From the NCBI GenBank assembly GCA_038562375.1, contig JBCFAY010000020.1:1-60764 (forward strand): a stretch of 60,764 nucleotides of DNA, written 5' to 3'. Under the pieces are notes generated by a model. That model was not told the origin of the DNA and searched no databases. It was given only the letters and a program-made list of their open reading frames with translations. Position 1 is the stretch's first letter. The number at the start of each line of letters is the position of its first letter. The stretch is from JBCFAY01 sp038562375. GTDB taxonomy: Bacteria; Bacillota; Clostridia; Christensenellales; CAG-138. Shown one piece after another: positions 31,752 through 39,825 of the stretch. Both the position numbers and the translations under genes were made by a program.

Positions 31752-32486
31752 ATGTCAACACCCGTCGTCTATAAGGCAAAGCGAAAAGAGCTGCTCGCCT
31801 TGATTCAGGCGCGCAAGTTCTCCGGCAATAAGCTTCCCACGGAAGAGGCGCTTACGCAGATGCTCTCGTGCAGCCGCGGCATGTTGAGGGAAATCCTAAG
31901 GGATCTCGAGCTAAACGGATACATTACAAAAAAGCACAGCATCGGGAATTTCATACATCCGAGTTCATTTAAAATGAAGAGCCGGATCGAGATCTATTCC
32001 CGGTTCCTCGACCTGATCAGCGACGCCGGCTATGAAGCGAGCGTAAAGCTTCTTTACTCGGATCCGGAGCATACACAGTCGCCAAAGCTCGCTAAGTACC
32101 GGATAGACCCTGCGTTCTTCCATTCCACGGACTATACCGAACGGCTTTACCTCGCGGGCGATCATCCCGCGATATTCTGCGAGTGCTTTGTCCCGCGGGA
32201 TATCATCATCCGCGATATCGAAGATCAAAACGCGCGCATCACTCTGTTCAATTTCCTTCGGACGTACTGCAACCAGGAGATTCAGCAGATACACATCCAC
32301 TTTTCGATCGAGCTTGCCGACGAGAGAATCGCGAATATCCTGGATGTAGAGCCGGGAAAACCCCTGTATCTATGGGAGGAAGGCTTCCATAATTACTGCG
32401 ACGAGCTCATCTGCGCGAGCTACAACTATTTCAACCTCGACCTGGTTCCCCTATCGATGCTCAAGATCTTTCAAACGCCCGTATAA
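31752..32486 (+). CDS. GntR-family transcriptional regulator (HutC/UTRA type)
   Basis: The 244-aa protein has an N-terminal winged helix (NKLPTEEALTQMLSCSRGMLREILRDLELNGYITKKHSIGNFIHPS, about residues 25-75) and a C-terminal UTRA-like effector domain. The fold and the ending (DELICASYNYFNLDLVPLSMLK) are shared with the second GntR protein at 42503-43240, so the two are probably paralogues. The ATG at 31752 has a weak site (AAAGGATCGGCGC). Placed directly after xpt, it could respond to a purine or related ligand. Effector and operators are not known. Confidence 0.85.
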   Translation: MSTPVVYKAKRKELLALIQARKFSGNKLPTEEALTQMLSCSRGMLREILRDLELNGYITKKHSIGNFIHPSSFKMKSRIEIYSRFLDLISDAGYEASVKLLYSDPEHTQSPKLAKYRIDPAFFHSTDYTERLYLAGDHPAIFCECFVPRDIIIRDIEDQNARITLFNFLRTYCNQEIQQIHIHFSIELADERIANILDVEPGKPLYLWEEGFHNYCDELICASYNYFNLDLVPLSMLKIFQTPV

Positions 32487-32503
32487 AGCCAATATGAAAA
32501 TTA

Positions 32504-32536
32504 GGCGCGGGAGCACTCTGTGGCTCGCGCGCCTTT
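32504..32536 (+). terminator. Hairpin after the GntR gene
   Basis: GGCGCGGGAG (32504-32513) and CTCGCGCGCC (32524-32533) form a stem followed by TTT; it lies between the converging GntR and ytxC genes. Confidence 0.6.
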
Positions 32537-32555
32537 CCATTCGCATCCATGCGCC

Positions 32556-33290
32556 CTACCGGTAGATTTTGATCCTGCCCGCAAATACCTTGCTCAGGGT
32601 CTCGTTGAATCGATCGTTCTTTCCTCCTGAAAGATCGTACACCGTGATCCTTTCGGGCGCCAGCCCCACGAGCACGTCGATCACTCCATCTCGAGCGCGC
32701 GCCTCATAATCAATACGGACATCCGCATCGTCCGTGAGCGTATAGCTCCCATCAGGGTTCACGCACAGCGATACCTCTTTGATCCTCGGCGGCTGTAATT
32801 CCACAAACGCGCCGAGTATGCGCATAAGCTCCGAGTATTCCTTCTCAAGCTGCATCTCTTCGGCGACGCGATCGATGCAGAGCGCCCAGAACGAGAGCGC
32901 ATCCTGCATGCGAAAGCGCATAAAGCCTTCGAGCACGAGGTTTTCATGGTCTGCAAAGTGGTTAAGCAGCGCGCGTTTCACGCCGAAACGCTGTTCGGAC
33001 GAACGGCTGTTTTTTATCGCTTCGGGCAGCACCTGTTGTTTTTCCGGCAAGGATAGCGGCAGTTCGTTCACCAGCCGCGCAAGCTCAAAATGGGAAAGAT
33101 CGCGAACCAGGAGTTCCGCAACCGCGCTGCACCACGCGTCCAGCGCCTTTTCATCGACAAGCTCCGCCCTTGCGATATTTTTTTCTCCCGCCGATAGTTC
33201 AATACGGCATTGTGTTTGGTTCAGGCGCCGCTCCAAAAGCCTCCGGATATCAACATCGTATTCCTGTGTGCTTACAGAGCGTACAAACAT
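32556..33290 (-). CDS. ytxC: Sporulation protein YtxC family
   Basis: The 244-aa protein fits YtxC, a sporulation-associated family found beside thrS in Bacillus and Clostridia. The best-conserved part is HENLVLEGFMRFRMQDALSFWALCIDRVAEEMQLEKEYSELMRIL in the middle, matching the family pattern of F-x-x-FRxxxY/F; the remainder is a mixed alpha/beta protein with no signal peptide. ATG 33290 was selected because AGGAGA lies eight bases upstream. It is transcribed divergently from the thrS T-box operon. Biochemical function is unknown, even in model species. Confidence 0.8.
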   Translation of the reverse strand: MFVRSVSTQEYDVDIRRLLERRLNQTQCRIELSAGEKNIARAELVDEKALDAWCSAVAELLVRDLSHFELARLVNELPLSLPEKQQVLPEAIKNSRSSEQRFGVKRALLNHFADHENLVLEGFMRFRMQDALSFWALCIDRVAEEMQLEKEYSELMRILGAFVELQPPRIKEVSLCVNPDGSYTLTDDADVRIDYEARARDGVIDVLVGLAPERITVYDLSGGKNDRFNETLSKVFAGRIKIYR

Positions 33291-33589
33291 CGTTTCACTC
33301 TCCTTGAAGGAAGATTCCTTTCTTCCCCCTCTAACTTCTTGCTGCAAAAAGCTGACCTTCAACGCCTTTCTCCGCGGCGCGAGGGCGGATTTTTCTTTTA
33401 CAATGAAACGCCTTGAAATCGAGCATCGGGCCGCTTCGCATTAACATCATATGCGAATCGCGATATGCCCGTGCGAAGCGCAAATGTCTATATGTTAGTA
33501 TGCGTCGAGCCCAAAAAAGCTCGCGTGACAAATTCTTCATGAAGTTCCGCTTTTCATCGGTTTCTTCAGGCAGGAAAACCCGCATTCAC

Positions 33590-33618
33590 TTGACAAAACG
33601 TTTTTGTGCGCATATAAT
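33590..33618 (+). promoter_or_regulatory. Consensus sigma-A promoter of thrS
   Basis: TTGACA (33590-33595), exactly 17 bp, TATAAT (33613-33618). Both hexamers and spacing are perfect. Transcription should begin near 33625 at the start of the T-box leader. Confidence 0.9.
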
Positions 33619-33624
33619 TTCGTA

Positions 33625-33877
33625 CAGATAAGATGGAATGATTGGGAAGAGTACCATGGTTTCGCGCCAAAGAGAGAGACGCCTCGGCTGTAAGCGTCTC
33701 GCGCCGCCGGAAGGAAAACCGCCCCATGACCATAACGGATGAAGCTCGTTATCGCTTCGATGAAGTGGGTTTTTACCAACGAGGGTGGAACCGCGGGAAG
33801 ATTCTTCCCGTCCCTTGCAAGACTGCAAGGGACGGGAATTTTTTTACCAAAAGCATTAAAAAAATTTAGGAGGCACT
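33625..33877 (+). promoter_or_regulatory. T-box riboswitch leader of thrS
   Basis: The leader has the early GGGAAGAGTA element, AGAGAGAGACGCC and GGCTGTAAGC of Stem I, the T-box core GAGGGTGGAACCGCGGG at 33780-33796, and a strong terminator at 33805-33848 (TTCCCGTCCCTTGCA, loop AGAC, TGCAAGGGACGGGAA, then seven T). An ACC triplet (threonine) in CATGACCATAACGG sits in the likely specifier region; its exact register is inferred. Uncharged tRNA-Thr should promote antitermination. Confidence 0.92.
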
Positions 33878-35818
33878 ATGAATATTCGTTTTCCGGACGG
33901 ATCGAGCCATGTGTTCGAAGACGGTATGACCGCGCTCGACATCGCCCAGACGATCAGCCCGCGCCTTGCGAAGGCGACTCTCGCCGCAAGGATCGACGGC
34001 AAACGCCAGGATGCGTTCGCCCCGATCCACGGCGACCATGACCTGCAGCTTTTGACATTTGCGGACGAGGATGGCCGCTGGGCGTTCCGCCATACCGCCG
34101 CCCACATGCTCGCGCAGGCGGTCAAGCGCATTCATCCCGAGGCAAAGCTCGCCATCGGTCCCGCGATCGAAAACGGCTTTTATTACGATTTCGACACGCC
34201 CGAAACCTTTACGCCCGAAGATCTTGACGCTATCGAGAAAGAAATGGCCAAAATCGCCGAGGAAGACAACAAGCTCGAACGGTTTGAGCTGCCGCGCGAC
34301 GAAGCGATCGCCTATGTGAAGGAGCTCGGCGAGGATTACAAGGTCGAGCTGATCGAGGATCTGCCCGAGGACGCCGTTATAAGCTTTTACCGCCAGGGCG
34401 ATTTCGTCGACCTGTGCGCGGGCCCGCACGTGCAGTCCACTGCAAAGGTAAAGAACGTCAAACTGATGAACGTCGCGGGCGCATACTGGCGCGGGAGCGA
34501 AAAGAACAAGATGCTCCAGCGCATCTACGGCACCGCGTTTGAAAAGCGCAACGAGCTGGACGAATACGTCGCCCGCATCGAGGAAGCGAAGAAGCGCGAC
34601 CACAACAAGCTCGGCCGCGAGCTCGAGCTTTTTACCACGGTCGATATCATCGGCCAGGGTCTGCCCATTCTCCTTCCGAAGGGGGCGCGCGTCATACAGC
34701 TTTTGCAGCGCTTCGTCGAGGATGAGGAGCAGCGCCGCGGATATCAGCTCACCAAAACGCCCTTTATGGCAAAGCGCGATCTTTACAAGATCTCCGGCCA
34801 CTGGGATCATTACCGCGACGGCATGTTCATCATGGGTGATCCCGACGACGAGGAGGCCGAGGTATTCGCCCTCCGGCCCATGACCTGCCCGTTCCAATTC
34901 ATGGCGTACCTGAACCGCTCCCGCTCGTACCGCGATCTTCCGCTGCGGTACAACGAAACCTCTACCCTCTTCCGCAACGAATCCTCCGGCGAGATGCACG
35001 GCCTGATCCGCGTTAGGCAGTTCACCATCTCGGAAGGACACCTCGCGGTCGCTCCCGATCAGGTCGAGGAGGAATTTAAAGGGTGTCTCGACCTCGCGAA
35101 ATTCATGATCACCACGCTTGGCTTCGAGGACGACGTAAGTTACCGCTTCTCCAAATGGGATGAGAACAATACCGAAAAGTATATCGGTTCCAAGGAGAGC
35201 TGGGAAAAGACGCAGGACATGATGCGCACGATCCTAAACGACCTTGGCGTGGTATATACCGAGGCCGACGGCGAGGCCGCGTTCTACGGGCCGAAGCTCG
35301 ACATCCAAATCCGGAACGTCCACGGCAAGGAAGACACGCTCATCACCATCCAGATCGACTTCCAGCTTGCGGAGCGCTTCGGCATGACCTATACAGACCG
35401 CGACGGCGAGAAGAAATACCCGATCGTCATCCACCGCACCTCCATCGGCTGTTACGAGCGTACGCTCGCGCTGCTGATTGAAAAATACGCCGGCGCGCTG
35501 CCTACCTGGATCGCGCCCGTACAGGTAAAGCTCCTCGCGATGACGGATCGGACGCACGAGCATACCATCCACCTCCAACGCCTGCTGGAGCAGGCCGGTT
35601 TCCGGGTGGAAAGCGACCTTCGCAACGAGAAGATCGGCTTCAAAATCCGCGAGGCGCAGGTTCAGAAGATCCCTTACATGCTCATCATCGGCGATAAGGA
35701 AGCCGAAAGCGGCGCCGTGGCCGTGCGCTCGCGCAAGGGAGGCGACCTCGGGACCATGCCGTTTGACGAGTTCATCGCCAAGCTGCGCGCCGAAGTGGAT
35801 GCGCGCTCGCACGACTAA
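33878..35818 (+). CDS. thrS: Threonyl-tRNA synthetase
   Basis: The 646-aa class II synthetase shows all four domains: TGS (1-~62, FPDGSSHVFEDGMTALDIA), the editing domain with HTAAHMLAQA (HxxxH) and its later CAGPHV Cys/His motif, the catalytic core with motif 2 (LRYNETSTLFRNESSGEMHGLIRVRQF), the zinc ligands Cys in MTCPFQF and His in the motif-2 and HRTS segments, and the C-terminal anticodon-binding domain (VQVKLLAMTDRTHEHTIHLQ). AGGAGG precedes ATG 33878. Its expression is governed by the T-box leader immediately upstream. Confidence 0.98.
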   Translation: MNIRFPDGSSHVFEDGMTALDIAQTISPRLAKATLAARIDGKRQDAFAPIHGDHDLQLLTFADEDGRWAFRHTAAHMLAQAVKRIHPEAKLAIGPAIENGFYYDFDTPETFTPEDLDAIEKEMAKIAEEDNKLERFELPRDEAIAYVKELGEDYKVELIEDLPEDAVISFYRQGDFVDLCAGPHVQSTAKVKNVKLMNVAGAYWRGSEKNKMLQRIYGTAFEKRNELDEYVARIEEAKKRDHNKLGRELELFTTVDIIGQGLPILLPKGARVIQLLQRFVEDEEQRRGYQLTKTPFMAKRDLYKISGHWDHYRDGMFIMGDPDDEEAEVFALRPMTCPFQFMAYLNRSRSYRDLPLRYNETSTLFRNESSGEMHGLIRVRQFTISEGHLAVAPDQVEEEFKGCLDLAKFMITTLGFEDDVSYRFSKWDENNTEKYIGSKESWEKTQDMMRTILNDLGVVYTEADGEAAFYGPKLDIQIRNVHGKEDTLITIQIDFQLAERFGMTYTDRDGEKKYPIVIHRTSIGCYERTLALLIEKYAGALPTWIAPVQVKLLAMTDRTHEHTIHLQRLLEQAGFRVESDLRNEKIGFKIREAQVQKIPYMLIIGDKEAESGAVAVRSRKGGDLGTMPFDEFIAKLRAEVDARSHD

Positions 35819-35895
35819 GCTCATAACGATCGAAGCCGGGCGGCAGGATAAAACGGAGTCGCTCCCTTCGGCCGCAGGCTGCAAAGGGTAAACAT

Positions 35896-35930
35896 GAAAA
35901 GGATCGACGCCTGTGGCGTCGGTCCTTTTG
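35896..35930 (+). terminator. Terminator of thrS
   Basis: AAAAGGATCGACGCC, loop TGT, GGCGTCGGTCCTTTT; the stem includes G-T pairing and ends in TTTT. Confidence 0.8.
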
Positions 35931-36065
35931 ACTGTTGTTTTAACCTAAAGTCCGCTTGATTGGGTACGGTTGGAAGCGACAATTGTTCTGGAATTGCAAA
36001 GGGTATCGATATCGTTCGGGCTCCCATCTTGATTTCCAAAGAAATCAAGCGCGCAGCTACTGTTA

Positions 36066-37001
36066 TCAAACCGGCGGTTTCGCCTTTGCGCCCAGGCGCG
36101 AAAGCAGCGGAAACGTCATCGGCCACAGTATGCCGCCGCTGGCCACGACAAGAAAGTACCGAAACAGATTTGAGACGCTGTGGCCCTTAAAAAGCAGCAG
36201 AAACGGCGTTTTGGTCAATACCATTATCAACAGAAGCAAAGCAAAGCCGAAAAAGCATTTGATGATCTGTATCCACCAAACCGCACGGGTCTCAAACTTC
36301 AGATACCGTCGATCCACAAAGCGGATCAACAGCATTCCTAAAACCGTGCCCGTCATGGTAAACGCGTTTTCCAAGCTCTCCAGTTCGAATTCCGGAATCG
36401 CAGACGGAGGCTTGGGCGCCAGCAATACATAAAAAAGCTCCGCGAGCACGAAGGCCAAAAGGCCGATCCAGAGCCATAAGTCAACCGTCCTGTTGTTCTT
36501 TGCGCGCTCAAACAGCAAGGTAAGCACCGCAACCGTCAATAGTCCCGAAAAAAGCGAAACGCCTACGTCCAGCAGCGTATGCACTCCAAGATATACGCGC
36601 GAAAAAGCGGTCAATAGAATCAATATCGCGCACAGCGCGGCAGCGCCCTTCCTCCGCTTCGCAGCCGTTGCGATCGTTCCAAAAAGGCTCGCCGCGGTCT
36701 GCGTATGCCCGCTCGGGAAGGAATATCCGTCCGCCGCCTCGCGCGCGGATTCGACGATTGTAAAGCCGGGATCCTGAACCCATGGCCGTGGGATAGAGAA
36801 AATCACCTTAAGCCATTGATTGAATATGGTGCCCGCCATGCCGACGTAGCAAATGCGGTAGCCCCAGCGCTTATCGATGCACCAAAGGGTCGTAAAGCCG
36901 ACAACGATCATGACCTCCTTTGCGCCAAGGTACGTCAATACCGAGAACAAATCGCTTAAAAACGGGGTTCGAATCGCTTCAAGGGCCTTCAACAAATCCA
37001 T
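36066..37001 (-). CDS. PAP2-family membrane phosphatase
   Basis: The 311-aa protein has about eight hydrophobic segments and the three PAP2 phosphatase motifs: KVIFSIPRPW (K-x6-RP), YSFPSGHTQT (PSGH) and SRVYLGVHTLLDV (SR-x5-H-x3-D). This architecture fits undecaprenyl-diphosphate or lipid phosphate phosphatases with the active site on the outer face of the membrane. The C-terminal ~100 residues add further membrane helices not found in minimal PAP2 proteins. GAGGGG precedes ATG 37001 at a somewhat long distance. It is divergent from tRNA-Asn. Substrate is unproven. Confidence 0.9.
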   Translation of the reverse strand: MDLLKALEAIRTPFLSDLFSVLTYLGAKEVMIVVGFTTLWCIDKRWGYRICYVGMAGTIFNQWLKVIFSIPRPWVQDPGFTIVESAREAADGYSFPSGHTQTAASLFGTIATAAKRRKGAAALCAILILLTAFSRVYLGVHTLLDVGVSLFSGLLTVAVLTLLFERAKNNRTVDLWLWIGLLAFVLAELFYVLLAPKPPSAIPEFELESLENAFTMTGTVLGMLLIRFVDRRYLKFETRAVWWIQIIKCFFGFALLLLIMVLTKTPFLLLFKGHSVSNLFRYFLVVASGGILWPMTFPLLSRLGAKAKPPV

Positions 37002-37087
37002 GCTTTCGCAAAATCCCCTCGTCTATTTTTTCTGTTTAGCATTATAGCATAAGCGTTGCCGAACAACTAATTTTTTAAAATTTGATC

Positions 37088-37116
37088 TTGCAATCATCGT
37101 TATTTTCGTGTATCAT
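37088..37116 (+). promoter_or_regulatory. Promoter of tRNA-Asn
   Basis: TTGCAA (37088-37093), 17 bp, TATCAT (37111-37116) with a TG dinucleotide just upstream of the -10. Transcription would start about eight bases before the tRNA. Confidence 0.75.
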
Positions 37117-37130
37117 GATTTCCGTGCCGT

Positions 37131-37205
37131 TCCTCAGTAGCTCAGCGGTAGAGCATCCGGCTGTTAACCGGAGGGTCGTAGGTTCAAACCCTACCTGGGG
37201 AGCCA
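37131..37205 (+). tRNA. tRNA-Asn(GTT)
   Basis: A 75-nt tRNA with encoded CCA. Acceptor TCCTCAG pairs with CTGGGGA, the discriminator base is G, the D arm is GCTCAGCGGTAGAGC, the anticodon stem-loop is TCCGG-CTGTTAA-CCGGA with anticodon GTT, and the T loop is GGTTCAAACCC. Confidence 0.98.
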
Positions 37206-37210
37206 GTTAA

Positions 37211-37248
37211 GTACGCCGACCTGCATTTTGGTACGGCGTATTTTTTTT
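37211..37248 (+). terminator. Terminator of tRNA-Asn
   Basis: TACGCCG (37212-37218) and CGGCGTA (37234-37240) form the stem, followed by eight T residues. Confidence 0.85.
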
Positions 37249-37437
37249 GCCGGTTTTCGGCAAGGACGCCGCCCAAATCGCGCCCGCCTCATTGCAGACA
37301 CCATCGGACGGGTTCTTATTGTAAGCAAAATCACAGCCTGCTATAATGAATCATCCGCTGAAATCGAATCGCTTTGCCGCGCATCCAAGCGCGAAAAACA
37401 TGCCTACTATTGCATGCTTATACAGGCGGAGGGCAGC

Positions 37438-38361
37438 ATGAAGCAACGATCGGGGCTCAAATTCATCCTCTGCGTTTTCCTGATTTTTATCGCGCTGACC
37501 GGGGCTGCGGCGATCTTGGATGATGGCTGGCTCGAGAAAACCTTTTCCAGCATCGAAGGGGCGGGCGGCTGGATTTTGGGCGGCTTATTCGGCGCGATAA
37601 TTCTGTTTTACCTAGGCAAAGGGATCGTATTCGTCCTGCCGATCATGATCATCCGCTTCGGCATTGGGCGTCTGGAGCGACGGTTGTTGCTCGTCCTCTT
37701 TTTGGCGGGGATGGTTTACCTTGCATCGGACGGCTTTATCGACAGCTCCGCGGCGCTGGCCGCCGCCCTCCTAATGAGCGTCCTAGCGATGTTCGCGCTC
37801 TTTTGGCTCTGGCGCAGGCTCAGGGGCATCGCGGAGCGGATACTGTACGGCGATGGGGCTTATAACACCACAAACCTCGAATACTTCGGCATGCTCGCTG
37901 CATCGCTCGCGCTCGCGCTGCTGCTCGTCACAGCGGAGCCCGGCACGGTCGGCTCCGAAGATATCGGCTACACCATCCTCGTTGTCCTGTTGCTGCTCAT
38001 CGTGTTCGCCGTATGCCTCTATTGGGGATTCGTCTTTGTCAAATCGGCGTTCCGCGCTGGAAAATATCGAGGCAGACTGATCGAATACATAGACAAGAAC
38101 TTCGTTTTTTACGGGTCTACGCGAACCTTTCGGATTCCGCTGGATTCGATCCAAAGTCTCCAAAAAATCGAAACATACGCGGGACTCGCCGCCATACCCA
38201 CGCGATTTACGCGGCCGAAAACGACGACGATGCTCGTTATCGGGACGGCAACGCAGCGCACGCCGCTCTCCATACCCTGGCCGGGCGAAGAGGCTGTTCA
38301 AACGCTCCGAGAGATAGTCGGCGGCACGGTAAGCTTTACCAACCAAGGGGGACGCCGCTGA
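37438..38361 (+). CDS. Polytopic membrane protein of unknown function
   Basis: The 307-aa protein has about seven hydrophobic segments over residues 8-205 (for example FILCVFLIFIALTGAAAIL, LLLVLFLAGMVYLA, YTILVVLLLLIVFAVCLYWGFVFV). A soluble C-terminal domain of about 100 residues follows (FYGSTRTFRIPLDSIQSLQKI...), resembling a PH/YdbT-like beta domain. ATG 37438 follows GGCGGAGGGCAGC; a longer open frame upstream has no site and overlaps the tRNA terminator. Neighbours give no functional clue, since it stands alone between tRNA-Asn and the convergent xanthine dehydrogenase operon. Confidence 0.75.
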   Translation: MKQRSGLKFILCVFLIFIALTGAAAILDDGWLEKTFSSIEGAGGWILGGLFGAIILFYLGKGIVFVLPIMIIRFGIGRLERRLLLVLFLAGMVYLASDGFIDSSAALAAALLMSVLAMFALFWLWRRLRGIAERILYGDGAYNTTNLEYFGMLAASLALALLLVTAEPGTVGSEDIGYTILVVLLLLIVFAVCLYWGFVFVKSAFRAGKYRGRLIEYIDKNFVFYGSTRTFRIPLDSIQSLQKIETYAGLAAIPTRFTRPKTTTMLVIGTATQRTPLSIPWPGEEAVQTLREIVGGTVSFTNQGGRR

Positions 38362-38497
38362 GTTCATCGCGTCGGCCGGAAAGCCGACTCGTGTCGGCCG
38401 ATCATCCGAAATAAAGCACGTCTGCGACGCCCTCGTTACGGACGTTTGAAAATCCTCTGCACCCGCTCGGCGGAACGGCAGAAGAAACGCCCCTCTT

Positions 38498-38980
38498 CTA
38501 TGGACGGCTTGCTTCCCCCGCACCCAGCGATTTCATCGCGCTGCGGATTTCCTGATAGCTCGTGCACCTGCAAAGATTCGATTCAAGCCAGCGCTCCAAA
38601 ACATACTCTTCGGGATTCGGATAGCGCTCAAGCAGCGCAGTACATACCATCAGAAAACCCGAGGTGCAGTAACCGCATTGGAACGCGCCGCTGTCTATAA
38701 ACGCCTGCTGGAGCGGCGAGGCGCCGCCGAGCCCTTCAACGGTTGAAATCGCATGGCCGACGCATTCGACCGCGAGCACCAGGCAGGATTTCACCGGTAA
38801 TCCATCCATAATAACGGTGCAGGCCCCGCAGTCGCCGTTTTTGCAGCCGGGCTTTGCCCCGGTCAGTCCGAGCTGTTCGCGCAGAACGTCGAGGAGAACG
38901 TCCGAAGGCCGCATAGCCGCGCTGCGCGTTTCGCCGTTTATCGTCAGCTCGATCACGCTTTTGCCTTCACAGATCAGCAT
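38498..38980 (-). CDS. Xanthine dehydrogenase family, [2Fe-2S] small subunit
   Basis: The 160-aa protein carries both iron-sulfur clusters of molybdenum hydroxylases. The ferredoxin-like cluster uses GCKNGDCGACTV with the later Cys in KSCLVLAV, and the helical-domain cluster uses QCGYCTSGFLM and SNLCRCTSY. It transfers electrons from the molybdenum centre to FAD. ATG 38980 overlaps the stop of the FAD subunit by seven bases and follows TTGGAG. It is the last gene of a three-subunit operon in the order molybdopterin, FAD, Fe-S. Confidence 0.95.
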   Translation of the reverse strand: MLICEGKSVIELTINGETRSAAMRPSDVLLDVLREQLGLTGAKPGCKNGDCGACTVIMDGLPVKSCLVLAVECVGHAISTVEGLGGASPLQQAFIDSGAFQCGYCTSGFLMVCTALLERYPNPEEYVLERWLESNLCRCTSYQEIRSAMKSLGAGEASRP

Positions 38981-39825
38981 CCGTTTTTCTCCAATTCCCC
39001 GTTCTCCCATGCGTCAAGGATGTTTTTGAGCGTATTGGCAAGCACAAACGCCCGGTACGGCGCGCCGCCCTGCCGATCCGACGCGATATTCGGCAAAAGG
39101 CCGACCGCTTTGCCGACCCGATCCTCGGGCGGCATCATAGCGTCGTTCAGCGCATCCTCCACCTCTATGCTGCGAAACGGATATTGATATAAGCCCGAGA
39201 ATGCGACGCGCAGCTTCCCTTCGGCAATTAGGGCCGCGACGCTGAGAAGCGGATAATCGATTTTCTCGTTCGCCGTCTTTTTGATATGCGCGTGAGGGAG
39301 CTTTAACATACGCGACGGCACATGTATGCATACCAGGAACTCGCCCGGCCAATAGGTCATCTTGCCGTTGAAAACCTCGCAGAATGGGACCGTTCTCAGT
39401 CCTTGCCGCGAATAGAGCGTCGCCCGCGCGTCCGCAAGGAGCAGCGGCAGGCTTGCCTCCCGATATCGGATGGTGCCCGACAGATTGCCGCCGAGCGTTA
39501 TCCGGCATTGGTTCGTATGATCGGCGACACGCCCGCACGCGAGGCCGAGCAGCGGGAAAAGGCGCGATTCGTCAATATGCGAGAGCGTGTTCGCCGCGCC
39601 GATCACGAGCTCGTCCGGGTTCTTCTCAATCATACGGCACTCGGCGATCCCCTTTATATCGATCACGGCCGCGGGCGCGATGCTGCCCGTACGGCTCATG
39701 GTGATCACCTCGCTCCCGCCCGCGTAATAGAACGCGCCGCCGGTCTTCGCGCTATAGTGCAGATACGCTTGCGCGGCCTCATCGAGCGTATCCGGCCTGC
39801 AGTAAACGAAGTTGCACGGGATCAT
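38974..39825 (-). CDS. Xanthine dehydrogenase family, FAD-binding medium subunit
   Basis: The 283-aa protein is a PCMH-type FAD-binding subunit: FYYAGGSEVITMSRTG binds the pyrophosphate, and ITLGGNLSGTIRYREASLPLLLADA is the second flavin-binding signature (GGNL...P-L-L). The C-terminal CO_deh_flav_C-like domain (PLLSVAALIAEGKLRVAFSGLYQYPFR) is present. It passes electrons from the Fe-S subunit to NAD or another acceptor. The ATG overlaps the stop of the molybdopterin subunit by four bases, so the three subunits are translationally coupled. Confidence 0.93.
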   Translation of the reverse strand: MIPCNFVYCRPDTLDEAAQAYLHYSAKTGGAFYYAGGSEVITMSRTGSIAPAAVIDIKGIAECRMIEKNPDELVIGAANTLSHIDESRLFPLLGLACGRVADHTNQCRITLGGNLSGTIRYREASLPLLLADARATLYSRQGLRTVPFCEVFNGKMTYWPGEFLVCIHVPSRMLKLPHAHIKKTANEKIDYPLLSVAALIAEGKLRVAFSGLYQYPFRSIEVEDALNDAMMPPEDRVGKAVGLLPNIASDRQGGAPYRAFVLANTLKNILDAWENGELEKNGC